The notes under the pieces: generated by a model
Told to the model about the DNA's origin: nothing
Databases searched by the model: none
Seen by the model: only the letters and a program-made list of their open reading frames with translations
NCBI GenBank assembly: GCA_030637505.1
Contig: DAOWGJ010000045.1
Location: 1 to 20,857 of the forward strand
Direction of reading: 5' to 3'
Length of the DNA: 20,857 nt
Source of the DNA: Holophagae bacterium
GTDB taxonomy: Bacteria > Acidobacteriota > Thermoanaerobaculia > Thermoanaerobaculales > Sulfomarinibacteraceae
Position numbers and translations under genes: made by a program
Shown: positions 1-6,764 of the stretch, piece after piece
Numbering within the stretch: the first letter of the stretch is position 1
How the letters are laid out: each line of letters starts with the position of its first letter

Positions 1-646
1 AGCTCTCCTTGAGCCGAGCAAGGGTTTGGCCCCGATGGAGCTTGCCCAAGAGAATCGACTCGGGGACGGTCAGCTTGAATTCCTGAACGACGGCATCCAG
101 CGGACCGTTACGGGTAACCAGTTGTTCGGGGCTTCCGAGGGCCTGCCGCATACTTTCAGAGGTTGGCAGGGCCCTGGCGGCGATGAGGATCAGCTGGGGT
201 GTCGAAAGGTTGGGAAGGGTATCCAGTTGGCCGTCGGCCAGCCCCTCTTCAAAGATGCAATTGCGCCGGATCTCTGAGGTTGCCCGTTCGAGGATGGTCA
301 CGGCCAGGCGCTCGAGGTGGTGTTCGAGGCTTTCGGTGTCGATGACCCCCTTGGCTACCAGCATGTGGCCCAGCGGCGGGGCGTCGCTGCCTTCCTGGAC
401 CAGAAGGGCCCCTTGTTTTCGGGCCTCGGTGATTACCCTCTGAGACACCAGCCAGGAGCCCAGTTTCTCGTTCTCTGAACTGGACCGGGTAGCCCGCAAC
501 TCGCCGTCGACAAAGAGGAGGTCTCGGGACGCAGCTGTCGACTCGACCGTCAGTCTTCCGGTCTTTTTTGAAGTGTTGAGATCTGAGAGGATCCCGGGCA
601 GCGGGAGTTCACCCCATTTTTCGGAGAAAGGAACGGCCGGTGTCAA
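1..646 (-). CDS. DUF4388 (PATAN-type) domain protein, 3' end outside the window
   Basis: Translating the minus strand from a TTG at 646-644 gives 215 uninterrupted codons running off the window edge, so the C-terminus is missing. The N-terminal part (GELPLPGILSDLNTSKKTGR, then LLFVDGELRAT and a GSWLVSQRVI segment) reads like DUF4388: a strand, a GRL turn and a 'FxxGxL' hairpin followed by helices. Such domains occur in bacterial signalling proteins, often joined to response-regulator or TPR modules, and their ligand is unknown. The TTG start is chosen because GGGAGGTGAG sits a few bases upstream and no ATG or GTG precedes it in frame. The gene begins 35 bases after the stop of the HD-GYP response regulator on the same strand, so the two are probably co-transcribed and work in one signalling pathway. 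The family call is moderately sure; the function is unknown. Confidence 0.75.
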   Translation of the reverse strand, partial: MTPAVPFSEKWGELPLPGILSDLNTSKKTGRLTVESTAASRDLLFVDGELRATRSSSENEKLGSWLVSQRVITEARKQGALLVQEGSDAPPLGHMLVAKGVIDTESLEHHLERLAVTILERATSEIRRNCIFEEGLADGQLDTLPNLSTPQLILIAARALPTSESMRQALGSPEQLVTRNGPLDAVVQEFKLTVPESILLGKLHRGQTLARLKES

Positions 647-681
647 AGACTCACCTCCCGGAAAACTGTCGAGTCGTCGAT

Positions 682-2220
682 CTATCCTAGCGCATCTTCG
701 GTATTCGCAATGTCGGGGTCCTCGGTGCCGACGGCATCAAAAAGTTCGGCTAACTCCCGGCCGTTGTCACACAGACAACCCAGGAGATCCGGATCGAAGT
801 GAGAGGGCTGCACCCGGTCGTCACCCCGCATGAGGATTTCGACGCTTTTGTCGTGGGAAAAGGCCTCCTTGTAGACCCTTTGTGACCTCAGCGCGTCGTA
901 GACGTCCATCAGCTTGACGATGCGGGCTTCCAGGGGGATGGTGAGGCCACTCAGTCCTGCAGGGTAGCCACTGCCGTCAAAATTTTCGTGGTGGCTCTGG
1001 GCGATCCGGCGCGCCATCTCCAGATTGGGGCTTCCCGAAAGGACCTTGGCGCCGTTGGTGGTGTGACGCCTCATGACGTTCATCTCCGCCTTTGTTAGAC
1101 GGTCGGGCTTGGCCAGTAGGTCGAAAGGGATCGTGATCTTCCCGACATCGTGGACCTTTGCGGCCTGGGTGATCCACTTAACAAAGAGCAGATCCTGGCC
1201 CGTCAGGCCGGCAATTCTGCCGCTCAAGAGACCGACGCGGCGGATATGAACTCCGGTTCCGGTGTCGTAGAACTCGGCCGCGACGGCAAGGGCCTCCATT
1301 GTCTTAAAGAAGGCCTCCTCGATCAGCTGCGAGTCGCCCCTGAGCCGCTCGAAGACCTTCCAGTGGCGGTGCATGGCCCTCAGGAGGGGGAATTCGTAAC
1401 TGCCGATCTCCCAGGGGTAGTCGGCGCCCATCAGGATCCTGTCTCCGGCCTCGACCATGACAAAGTTGGCTGGGGGACGGAGGGGGTCCATTCCGAACAG
1501 GGTGGCCAGCTCCTGCGACATTGGGTCCTTGCTGGAAGACTGGCCATCGGAACGGGAAAAAGGGGCGACCAATCGGCGAAGCTCGGAGGCCTTGAAACGC
1601 GTCCGGAGGGTCACGGTGGAGCTGCCTTCACGGCGCCAGGTAAAGCCCTTGAGGTCGTTTTCTTCGTGATAACCGGCCCAAATCCAATGCGGCCGGGTGA
1701 CATTTTCTTGCTCGGTAGCCAGCACCTGGTCGGCCATGGCGTTGGCGACGTCGAGGCGCGACCAGTCGGTAATGGGGCGGGCAAGGAGGGACTCGGCAAA
1801 GGTGCCCAGGCGGTCCATCTCCAGGTACGAAATCAGCAACCTGTCGCTGAGGTGCTTGGCTCTGAGCAGTGATTGGATACGGGCTCTGAGTTCCGCCAAA
1901 GTCGGCGGCTTGGTGATGAAATCCTCTGCGCCCATCTCGAGGCTTCGAATTCGATCACTTTCGCTCTTGCTGGACGTCAAAACGACGATGGGGATCCGGG
2001 CGGTTTTTTCGTCGCTTCGGATTCGACGACAGATTTCCAGTCCACTGACATCGGGAAGGCCGAGATCAAGGATGATCAGGTCCGGAAGCTCCCTGCGCAG
2101 TGACTCCATGCCCTCTGTCCCCGTTGCGGCGGACGAGCTCCGATAACCCATGTCTTCGAGCCATTGGCCCAGTTGGGCACAGATAGTCGGCGAATCGTCA
2201 ACGATGAGGATGTGGTCCAT
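682..2220 (-). CDS. Response regulator with C-terminal HD-GYP phosphodiesterase domain
   Basis: This 512-residue cytoplasmic protein begins with a receiver domain (residues 1-125): acidic pair D8-D9, phosphoacceptor D52 in LDLGLPD, T82 and K104. Residues about 130-300 form a middle region I do not recognise. The C-terminus is HD-GYP: H325, the HD pair at 357-358 with K361 (VHDVGKI), H386, HHENFDGSGYP at 410-420 and D439 in MDVYDAL. All expected metal ligands and the GYP motif appear intact, so hydrolysis of cyclic di-GMP (or a related cyclic dinucleotide), gated by phosphorylation of D52, is the likely activity. No histidine kinase is nearby, so its partner must be elsewhere. It is the first gene of a minus-strand pair with the DUF4388 gene. 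The ATG is preceded by GAAGG about 6 bases upstream, and a TACAAT -10-like element lies at 2236-2241. Confidence 0.93.
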   Translation of the reverse strand: MDHILIVDDSPTICAQLGQWLEDMGYRSSSAATGTEGMESLRRELPDLIILDLGLPDVSGLEICRRIRSDEKTARIPIVVLTSSKSESDRIRSLEMGAEDFITKPPTLAELRARIQSLLRAKHLSDRLLISYLEMDRLGTFAESLLARPITDWSRLDVANAMADQVLATEQENVTRPHWIWAGYHEENDLKGFTWRREGSSTVTLRTRFKASELRRLVAPFSRSDGQSSSKDPMSQELATLFGMDPLRPPANFVMVEAGDRILMGADYPWEIGSYEFPLLRAMHRHWKVFERLRGDSQLIEEAFFKTMEALAVAAEFYDTGTGVHIRRVGLLSGRIAGLTGQDLLFVKWITQAAKVHDVGKITIPFDLLAKPDRLTKAEMNVMRRHTTNGAKVLSGSPNLEMARRIAQSHHENFDGSGYPAGLSGLTIPLEARIVKLMDVYDALRSQRVYKEAFSHDKSVEILMRGDDRVQPSHFDPDLLGCLCDNGRELAELFDAVGTEDPDIANTEDALG

Positions 2221-2235
2221 GGTCTACCTTCGTCC

Positions 2236-2264
2236 ATTGTAGCCGAGCCCGGTGGTGAACGAGG
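2236..2264 (-). promoter_or_regulatory. Possible sigma-70-type promoter for the HD-GYP gene
   Basis: On the minus strand TACAAT (2241-2236) matches the -10 consensus at five of six positions and lies 15 bases before the ATG, with the ribosome-binding sequence GAAGG between. The -35 position (about 2264-2259, CTCGTT) is a poor match, so the call rests mainly on the -10 and its placement. Confidence 0.35.
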
Positions 2265-2381
2265 GGGAGCAGGGGAGGGGGTTAAGTTTGTTTTTGAAGG
2301 GTGAAGGGCGCGGGTTGGTTGCGCGGTTCTGGTGTCGTCGTACCCGCGTTTTAGGGCCAACCGTGGTGCTATTTCTCCCCC

Positions 2382-2391
2382 TCTCTAGAGA
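2382..2391. promoter_or_regulatory. Palindrome TCTCTAGAGA, possible regulator site
   Basis: A perfect 10-base palindrome lies about 180 bases before the sigma-54 activator. Its half-site CTCTA/TAGAG recurs three times at 4090-4107, in front of the sigma-54 promoter of the partner-switching operon. A shared half-site in front of both transcription units suggests one DNA-binding protein, plausibly the adjacent activator regulating itself and its target. A 5-base half-site can recur by chance. Confidence 0.3.
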
Positions 2392-2401
2392 CAGGTACAG
2401 A

Positions 2402-2563
2402 AGTGTACTGCGTCTAAAGTCTCTACCACCTCTTGGCGGCCCTCCACACCTGTGGCTGCGTTACTCCTCCTTGATGTAGTCGAACTACGACTTCGTCGTC
2501 GCGTCTTGCCACCGGCGCGGAGGCCTCGCAAACTGATGGAAGTTACTTCAGACGCAGTACACT
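2402..2563. repeat. 18-base inverted repeat enclosing 126 bases
   Basis: The left arm AGTGTACTGCGTCTAAAG (2402-2419) pairs with the right arm CTTCAGACGCAGTACACT (2546-2563), matching at 17 of 18 positions. The right arm ends eight bases before the start of the sigma-54 activator and includes a TACACT -10-like hexamer. The arms could be binding sites for a repressor acting by looping, or ends of a small element. There is no open frame of note between them. Eighteen bases with one mismatch is well beyond chance for a 350-base gap. Confidence 0.7.
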
Positions 2564-2570
2564 GGTCGCG

Positions 2571-4052
2571 GTGATGACGAGCAACTTCGACGGCAGTTGG
2601 CGGGAATTTCAGTTTGAGACCCTGGTGGATCTCTCGCTGTCAGTCGGTGGTGTGCGTCCAGAGGATGAGCTGGTTGAGGGTCTCCTTCCGCATGCCGTGG
2701 GGAAGCTCGATTCCGGGTGTTTGCTCGCCGGAACGCTCCGGAAGGACCGTCAGTTCTTGTTCGTTCGATCGGTCGGCCTGCCCGCCGACCTCGAGCATCT
2801 GAACTCGCTGTTCGGCCCGGAGCTTCTTGACCGACTTGAAGGCGGCGAAGTCGTTCGGCTGGAGCGTCCGGACGATGGTCCACCTCACGAGTTGATCGCC
2901 GCTCCGGTGAGATGGCGGGATGCGTTGCTGGGTCTGGTGGTCCTTGGGGACAAGGAGAGCCGGGAAGGCCGGGCGAGTTTTTCGGACAGCGACTCCAGGT
3001 TCCTCCTTTCCTTGGCCGGGTTGGTGGCGGCGGCCGTTTCGACCTCCCGGCACGTTGCGACCGTCGAGAGGGACAAGAGCCGGTTGGAGGAGGAAATTCG
3101 GGCCTTGCGGGACATTGCCAGGCGTCAGGGGTTTGTCGGGACCTCTCCGCCGATTGATCAAATGTTGGAGTTGGTCAGGCGGGTGGCGCCGATCGGGGTC
3201 AGTGTCATGCTTCGCGGGGAGTCTGGGGTCGGCAAGGAACGGGTGGCCCGTCTGCTGCACGGCTCATCCGATCGCAGCGATGGGCCTTTCGTCCCTTTGA
3301 ACTGCGCCGCCTTGCCGGAAAGCCTTCTCGAGGCGGAGCTGTTCGGCATTGAAGAGGGCGTCGCGACCGGTGTGTCCAGGCGGTTGGGAAAAATCGAGCT
3401 TGCTGACGGCGGCACCCTGTTCCTTGACGAGGTTGGCGACCTCAGCCTCTCCTTGCAGGCCAAGTTGCTGAGGGTTGTTCAGGAGCGAGAGTTCGAACGA
3501 TTGGGGGGTCGGGAACGGATAGGGGTCGATTTGCGGTTGGTGACTGCGACCAACAAGGATCTCGAAGTCATGGTCGAAGAGGGCGAGTTCCGGGCCGATC
3601 TGTACTATCGCCTGCGGGTCGTGGTGATCGTCGTCCCCCCGTTGCGTGAGCGTCGAACCGATATCCCACTTCTGGCCCGTCACTTCCTGGAGATCTACGG
3701 CGAACGATTCGGGCGTTCTGCGTTGGAGTTTGACCGGGAGGCGGTCGGGGTGCTGTCTTCATACGACTTCCCGGGAAACGTCCGGGAGCTTGAAAATATC
3801 ATCCAGGCGGCGATCGCCCTCGCGCCCCCGGGAGAAGTGATCACCGCTGCCGACCTCGGGCTCGGCGACCAACGGCGGCGGTCGGACGGAGAGCCTGATC
3901 CCTTGGTGCCGCTGAAGGATCTCGAACACCGACATATCCGGCGGGTTCTCGAGGCCACTGGAGGAAACCGGGTTGAGGCCGCGCGCATCCTCGGGATCGA
4001 TCGAACGACGCTGTATCGGAAACTGAAGCATATTGCAACAGATGAGGCATAA
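2571..4052 (+). CDS. Sigma-54-dependent transcriptional activator with GAF-like sensor and variant GAFTGA loop
   Basis: This is a 493-residue enhancer-binding protein. Residues about 15-165 look like a GAF-type sensor, followed by a coiled helix (165-185) instead of a receiver domain. The AAA+ domain has Walker A GESGVGKE (216-223), Walker B GTLFLDEVGD (281-290), the FRADLYYRL arginine region (340-348) and PGNVREL (401-407). The C-terminus (455-488) is a Fis-type helix-turn-helix ending TTLYRKLK. The sigma-54 contact loop, normally GAFTGA, reads GVATGV (263-268). I recall such a variant from related regulators, but sigma-54 contact should be tested. The start is GTG at 2571 or ATG at 2574. 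No Shine-Dalgarno is visible, and TACACT lies seven bases upstream, so a leaderless transcript is possible. The gene directly precedes a strong sigma-54 promoter, making that operon its likely target. Confidence 0.93.
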   Translation: MMTSNFDGSWREFQFETLVDLSLSVGGVRPEDELVEGLLPHAVGKLDSGCLLAGTLRKDRQFLFVRSVGLPADLEHLNSLFGPELLDRLEGGEVVRLERPDDGPPHELIAAPVRWRDALLGLVVLGDKESREGRASFSDSDSRFLLSLAGLVAAAVSTSRHVATVERDKSRLEEEIRALRDIARRQGFVGTSPPIDQMLELVRRVAPIGVSVMLRGESGVGKERVARLLHGSSDRSDGPFVPLNCAALPESLLEAELFGIEEGVATGVSRRLGKIELADGGTLFLDEVGDLSLSLQAKLLRVVQEREFERLGGRERIGVDLRLVTATNKDLEVMVEEGEFRADLYYRLRVVVIVVPPLRERRTDIPLLARHFLEIYGERFGRSALEFDREAVGVLSSYDFPGNVRELENIIQAAIALAPPGEVITAADLGLGDQRRRSDGEPDPLVPLKDLEHRHIRRVLEATGGNRVEAARILGIDRTTLYRKLKHIATDEA

Positions 4053-4089
4053 TGCCCTCACTTTCAGAATTATATACAATTAATGTAGT

Positions 4090-4107
4090 TAGAGTCTCTA
4101 TTTAGAG
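4090..4107. promoter_or_regulatory. Palindromic sites TAGAG/CTCTA, probable enhancer upstream of the sigma-54 promoter
   Basis: The bases TAGAGTCTCTATTTAGAG contain two overlapping palindromes: TAGAG-T-CTCTA (4090-4100) and CTCTA-TT-TAGAG (4096-4107). They centre about 95 bases before the expected start of the sigma-54 promoter, the usual range for an activator enhancer, with an AT-rich stretch (4120-4160) between that could bend. The same half-site forms the palindrome at 2382-2391. Confidence 0.45.
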
Positions 4108-4168
4108 TAATTGACGAGCGTATGGTGTATTTTGCATCATTTTTTCGTCGAAAAATTGGATGTGAGAT

Positions 4169-4184
4169 TGGCACGGACCTTGCT
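4169..4184 (+). promoter_or_regulatory. Sigma-54 (-24/-12) promoter
   Basis: TGGCACG-GACC-TTGCT matches the sigma-54 consensus TGGCACG-N4-TTGCW at every defined position, with the invariant GG and GC doublets ten bases apart. Transcription would begin near 4194-4196, just ahead of a ribosome-binding sequence and the ATG at 4208. The gene immediately upstream encodes a sigma-54 activator, and palindromic sites lie in enhancer position. This is the best-supported regulatory site in the window. Confidence 0.9.
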
Positions 4185-4207
4185 GTAAACCGGGACGGAG
4201 GGGTTAG

Positions 4208-4363
4208 ATGAGGTCTATGGTACTCGTTCGCTATTCAGTGGCGGCTTTCGGTCTTGCGGCTCTCGGAGTTGCAACTGTCCAAGCGCTCCATCTCAGTCTC
4301 GCGATCCCGGTGCAGCACATGAGGATTGCGTGGAGCCTCACAAGCGTTCTGCTACAGTTGTAG
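4208..4363 (+). CDS. Small hydrophobic protein (51 residues), first gene after the sigma-54 promoter
   Basis: An ATG at 4208 follows GGAGGGG at normal ribosome-binding distance, which in turn lies within about 15 bases of the expected sigma-54 transcript start. The frame gives 51 residues: a short basic start, a continuous hydrophobic run (about residues 5-34, including SVAAFGLAALGVATVQAL) and a mildly polar tail ending SVLLQL. It could be a single-span membrane peptide or an exported peptide, perhaps cut after VQA. I recognise no family. Its stop is seven bases before the ATG of the anti-sigma kinase, which lacks its own Shine-Dalgarno, so translation of the two may be coupled. Alternatively it is only a leader frame whose translation opens the next gene. 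The start signals support it; nothing else confirms the product. Confidence 0.55.
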   Translation: MRSMVLVRYSVAAFGLAALGVATVQALHLSLAIPVQHMRIAWSLTSVLLQL

Positions 4364-4370
4364 CCGTATT

Positions 4371-4784
4371 ATGGAGGTGGTGCTGCACCTTCCCGCCGTG
4401 CCAAATGTCGAGTTGGTGGCGGCCAAAGCGGTTGAGACCCTTGGGAAAGCCCTGGGAATGGACCGCGATGGCATTGAAGCCGTCAGTGTCGCGCTGGTTG
4501 AGGCCTGCCTGAATGCCATGGAGCATGGTGGTTCCTCATTCGTCGTGCGTTTGGCCAGTGAGGATGGAAGGTCTCCTCGAATGCGAGTCGAGGTCGAGGA
4601 TCAGGGCCGGGGTTTTGACCCGGACGCCTGTCCCCCGGATGACTCGACGCGCGTTCAAGGGTGCGTCTCGAAGCGAGGATGGGGTTTGACCCTAATCCGC
4701 GAGCTGATGGACGATGTGCAGATCAGTTCCAGACCGGGCTTGACCCGGGTATGCATGTGGAAGGAACTGGAGAGCGCACCATGA
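4371..4784 (+). CDS. RsbW/SpoIIAB-like anti-sigma factor serine kinase (HATPase_c_2)
   Basis: The product is 137 residues, normal for this family. It has the GHKL ATP-binding motifs: N box VEACLNAMEH (43-52, with N48), G1 box DQGRGFDP (77-84) and G2 box RGWGLTLIRELMD (102-114). Family members bind a sigma factor or other target and also phosphorylate a STAS antagonist on serine; that antagonist is the next gene, whose ATG overlaps this stop as ATGA. The ATG at 4371 fits the domain boundary. A TTG at 4326 would add 15 unrelated residues overlapping the small upstream frame. No Shine-Dalgarno precedes 4371, so coupling to the upstream peptide is likely. The bound target is not encoded nearby. 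It could be a sigma factor elsewhere or, as in several non-Firmicute systems, a different kind of protein. Confidence 0.9.
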   Translation: MEVVLHLPAVPNVELVAAKAVETLGKALGMDRDGIEAVSVALVEACLNAMEHGGSSFVVRLASEDGRSPRMRVEVEDQGRGFDPDACPPDDSTRVQGCVSKRGWGLTLIRELMDDVQISSRPGLTRVCMWKELESAP

Positions 4785-5149
4785 ATGAACCTCAGATGAA
4801 CTTGCAGACGACAGTTCTCGACGACGGACTCGGTTTGATTGCGGCGGCCGGCTACATCAATAACGAAGGTGGTCAGGCCGTAGCGGATGCCGCCTGGGAG
4901 CTGGTCGGTGGGGGTTGCAACTCCCTGGTGATCGATCTGGACGGGACCAGAATCATTAACTCGATCGGAGTCTCTATTCTGCTCGAGATCATGGAGAAGA
5001 TCATGGAGGGTGACGGTAAGTTGGCCTTCTGTAATCTGACGCCGACGATCGCCAAGACCTTCGAGATCATGGGGCTCGATCAGTACGCCGGTATCTTTCC
5101 CGATCGTGAGGCCGCAGTGACCTCGTTCGTCGTTGATGGCTCTGCCTGA
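4781..5149 (+). CDS. STAS-domain anti-sigma factor antagonist (RsbV/SpoIIAA-like)
   Basis: The 122-residue product is a single STAS domain. The conserved segment VIDLDGTRIINSIGVSILL aligns with the 'DxSGVxFMDSSGLGVLL' signature, placing Ser61 at the phosphorylated position. The aspartate before it is Asn60 and the following Ser/Thr is Ile62, so the local motif is somewhat divergent. When unphosphorylated, such proteins bind the partner kinase and free its target. The ATG at 4781 overlaps the kinase stop (ATGA), the usual coupling for a kinase/antagonist pair, and the 3' end overlaps the phosphatase gene by 14 bases. An in-frame start at 4661 lies deep within the kinase gene and is not credible. 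Confidence 0.9.
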   Translation: MNEPQMNLQTTVLDDGLGLIAAAGYINNEGGQAVADAAWELVGGGCNSLVIDLDGTRIINSIGVSILLEIMEKIMEGDGKLAFCNLTPTIAKTFEIMGLDQYAGIFPDREAAVTSFVVDGSA

Positions 5150-6632
5150 TTTTCTTCGGTGGGCCGACCTGGCCCTGGGTGGCCAGGGTTCGGCCGTCCT
5201 TCCGGGAGATTTCCTGCAACAGGTCGTGAAGACCACCGGCTCACGGGCGGGCATTCTGAACGCCTTTGGAGCGGAGGTGGCGCGTTGGCCGAAGTCATTG
5301 AGTCCGCAGGAGGAAGAGGTCAAAGAGGGCTGGAGTGACGTGCTCTTGGGTGACGGCCGGGGCGGCTGGACCTTACGCTTGTTGCAGCCTGACCGCCTGG
5401 ATGAGATGGCGTTAGGTTCGATCCGATTGGTACTTCGTGCCTGGGACCTCAGTGCGGAATTGAAGCGATCGCAGTTCGAGGAGAGATTTCACCTGTGGGA
5501 ACTGGAGGCCATTCGAGCAATCGCGACGACCATCGGTGGGTTGGACGATCCGGTCGCTTTGGCGGAGGAATTGGTGGCCCACCTGGTGGCCCTGCTGGGA
5601 GTCAAGAGTGCCCATCTGTTCCTCGAGTCCAGCGAGGCGCCGGTCGGTCGGTTCGGCCCGGAAGTCCTGGGCCCGGAGGCGATCGACCAGGCGCGCCACG
5701 AAGCCATCGTCACCGATGATGTCATCGCTCTTCCGCTGAAGGCGGCTTCCGGCCCTCTGGGTGTCCTGGTGGTAGCCCACAAGGAGGCCCGGGCAGGTAC
5801 GGAGCCCTTTGCCCCGCAGGACCGAAACCTGCTGGAACTCTTTGCCTTGCAGGTAACGGTGGCACTGGAATATGCCCGCCTGACCAGGGAGAGCCTGGAA
5901 CGGGACAGGTTCCAGAGGGAGTTGGAGGTGGCGGCGACGATCCAGGGGCACCTGTTGCCTCAATGTCCGCCTGATCTGTCAGGCTTCAGGATCCATGCCA
6001 TGTCCAACCCGACCCGCCACGTCGCCGGGGACACTTACGACCTCCTTGTCCAAGATGGCGATCTGGTCGTTACCGTTACCGATGTATCGGGCAAAGGCGT
6101 CGGCGCAGGATTGATTGCCTCCGGTGTTCAGGCCGGGGTGCGGCTGTTAGTCCCCGAAGACTTCCGGCTGGAGGACCTGGCTTCTCGACTCAACGGCTTT
6201 TTGTGTGGGGCAACCGACGACAACCGGTTTGCTACCTTTGCGATGATCCGGATCGTCCCTGACGGGAGTTTATATGCTGTCAACGCCGGGCACTGTCCGA
6301 TCCTCGTGCGGCGGTGCGACGGCCGAGTGGAACAGATCGCGTCGTCCGGTCTGCCGCTGGGCATTCTCGACGGTGTCACTTACGAGACCGAGAGTCTCAA
6401 CCTGAGGCCTGGAGATACGGTCTTCCTCTATACCGATGGTTTGACCGAGGCCGAAAACCCCGAGGAAGAGGAGTTCGGTCAGGACCGCCTCATCGATGTG
6501 GTTACCTCATCGCCGTGTGAGGTAGGTCCAGAGGCTGCCGCCGAGGCGATCTTCCAGGCAGTGGAAGCGCATTCCGAAGGCCGTCCTTTGCACGACGACG
6601 CAACGCTGGTGGTCGTGCAGATGGTGGGGTAG
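5136..6632 (+). CDS. GAF-PP2C (SpoIIE/RsbU-type) serine phosphatase
   Basis: The 498-residue protein has an unassigned N-terminal region (1-110), a GAF-like domain (about 120-245), a short linking helix (250-272, ending AATIQGHLLP, typical of RsbU-like proteins) and a PP2C phosphatase domain (275-498). Metal-binding motifs are present: GDTYD (298-302), TDVSGKGVGAG (315-325), NAGH (383-386), YTDGLTEAEN (432-441) and HDDAT (486-490). It should dephosphorylate the adjacent STAS protein at Ser61 in response to a signal sensed by its N-terminal domains, completing a partner switch. The ATG at 5136 overlaps the end of the STAS gene by 14 bases; a TTG one codon earlier is possible. No membrane segment is visible, so sensing is cytoplasmic. 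The signal is unknown. Confidence 0.93.
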   Translation: MALPDFLRWADLALGGQGSAVLPGDFLQQVVKTTGSRAGILNAFGAEVARWPKSLSPQEEEVKEGWSDVLLGDGRGGWTLRLLQPDRLDEMALGSIRLVLRAWDLSAELKRSQFEERFHLWELEAIRAIATTIGGLDDPVALAEELVAHLVALLGVKSAHLFLESSEAPVGRFGPEVLGPEAIDQARHEAIVTDDVIALPLKAASGPLGVLVVAHKEARAGTEPFAPQDRNLLELFALQVTVALEYARLTRESLERDRFQRELEVAATIQGHLLPQCPPDLSGFRIHAMSNPTRHVAGDTYDLLVQDGDLVVTVTDVSGKGVGAGLIASGVQAGVRLLVPEDFRLEDLASRLNGFLCGATDDNRFATFAMIRIVPDGSLYAVNAGHCPILVRRCDGRVEQIASSGLPLGILDGVTYETESLNLRPGDTVFLYTDGLTEAENPEEEEFGQDRLIDVVTSSPCEVGPEAAAEAIFQAVEAHSEGRPLHDDATLVVVQMVG

Positions 6633-6764
6633 GGACATCGCGCATCGCCCGGAGGGCGATCACGGCGAAGCCGTGGAGGTTGCGAAGCGACCAGCATGGG
6701 CTGGATTGACCGGATTCAAGCAAAGTCGGAGACGGAATGGGCTGGGGTCGAAAGGGTCAAAAAC

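Larger units (their letters stand above)
2221..2570. other. 350-base divergent intergenic region without a convincing gene
   Basis: This gap separates the minus-strand HD-GYP gene from the plus-strand sigma-54 activator. Short open frames exist but none has a ribosome-binding site or recognisable product. It holds the minus-strand -10 element at 2236-2241, a purine-rich GAGGGGGAGCAGGGGAGGGG stretch (about 2261-2280), a perfect palindrome TCTCTAGAGA at 2382-2391, one arm of an 18-base inverted repeat at 2402-2419, the GTAGTCGAACTAC mini-palindrome near 2477-2489, and the second arm of the repeat at 2546-2563, eight bases before the next start codon. Confidence 0.6.

Noticed and set aside
1150..1872. 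240-codon plus-strand frame opposite the HD-GYP gene
   Set aside because: A shadow of a confidently identified gene; Gly-rich, low complexity, no start signals.
2252..2479. 75-codon plus-strand frame in the gap before the sigma-54 activator
   Set aside because: No ribosome-binding site, an arbitrary mixture of residues, and it runs through regulatory palindromes.
4326..4370. Upstream TTG start for the anti-sigma kinase
   Set aside because: It would add 15 residues (RGASQAFCYSCSRI) with no match to the family and lies within the small upstream frame; ATG 4371 fits the domain edge.
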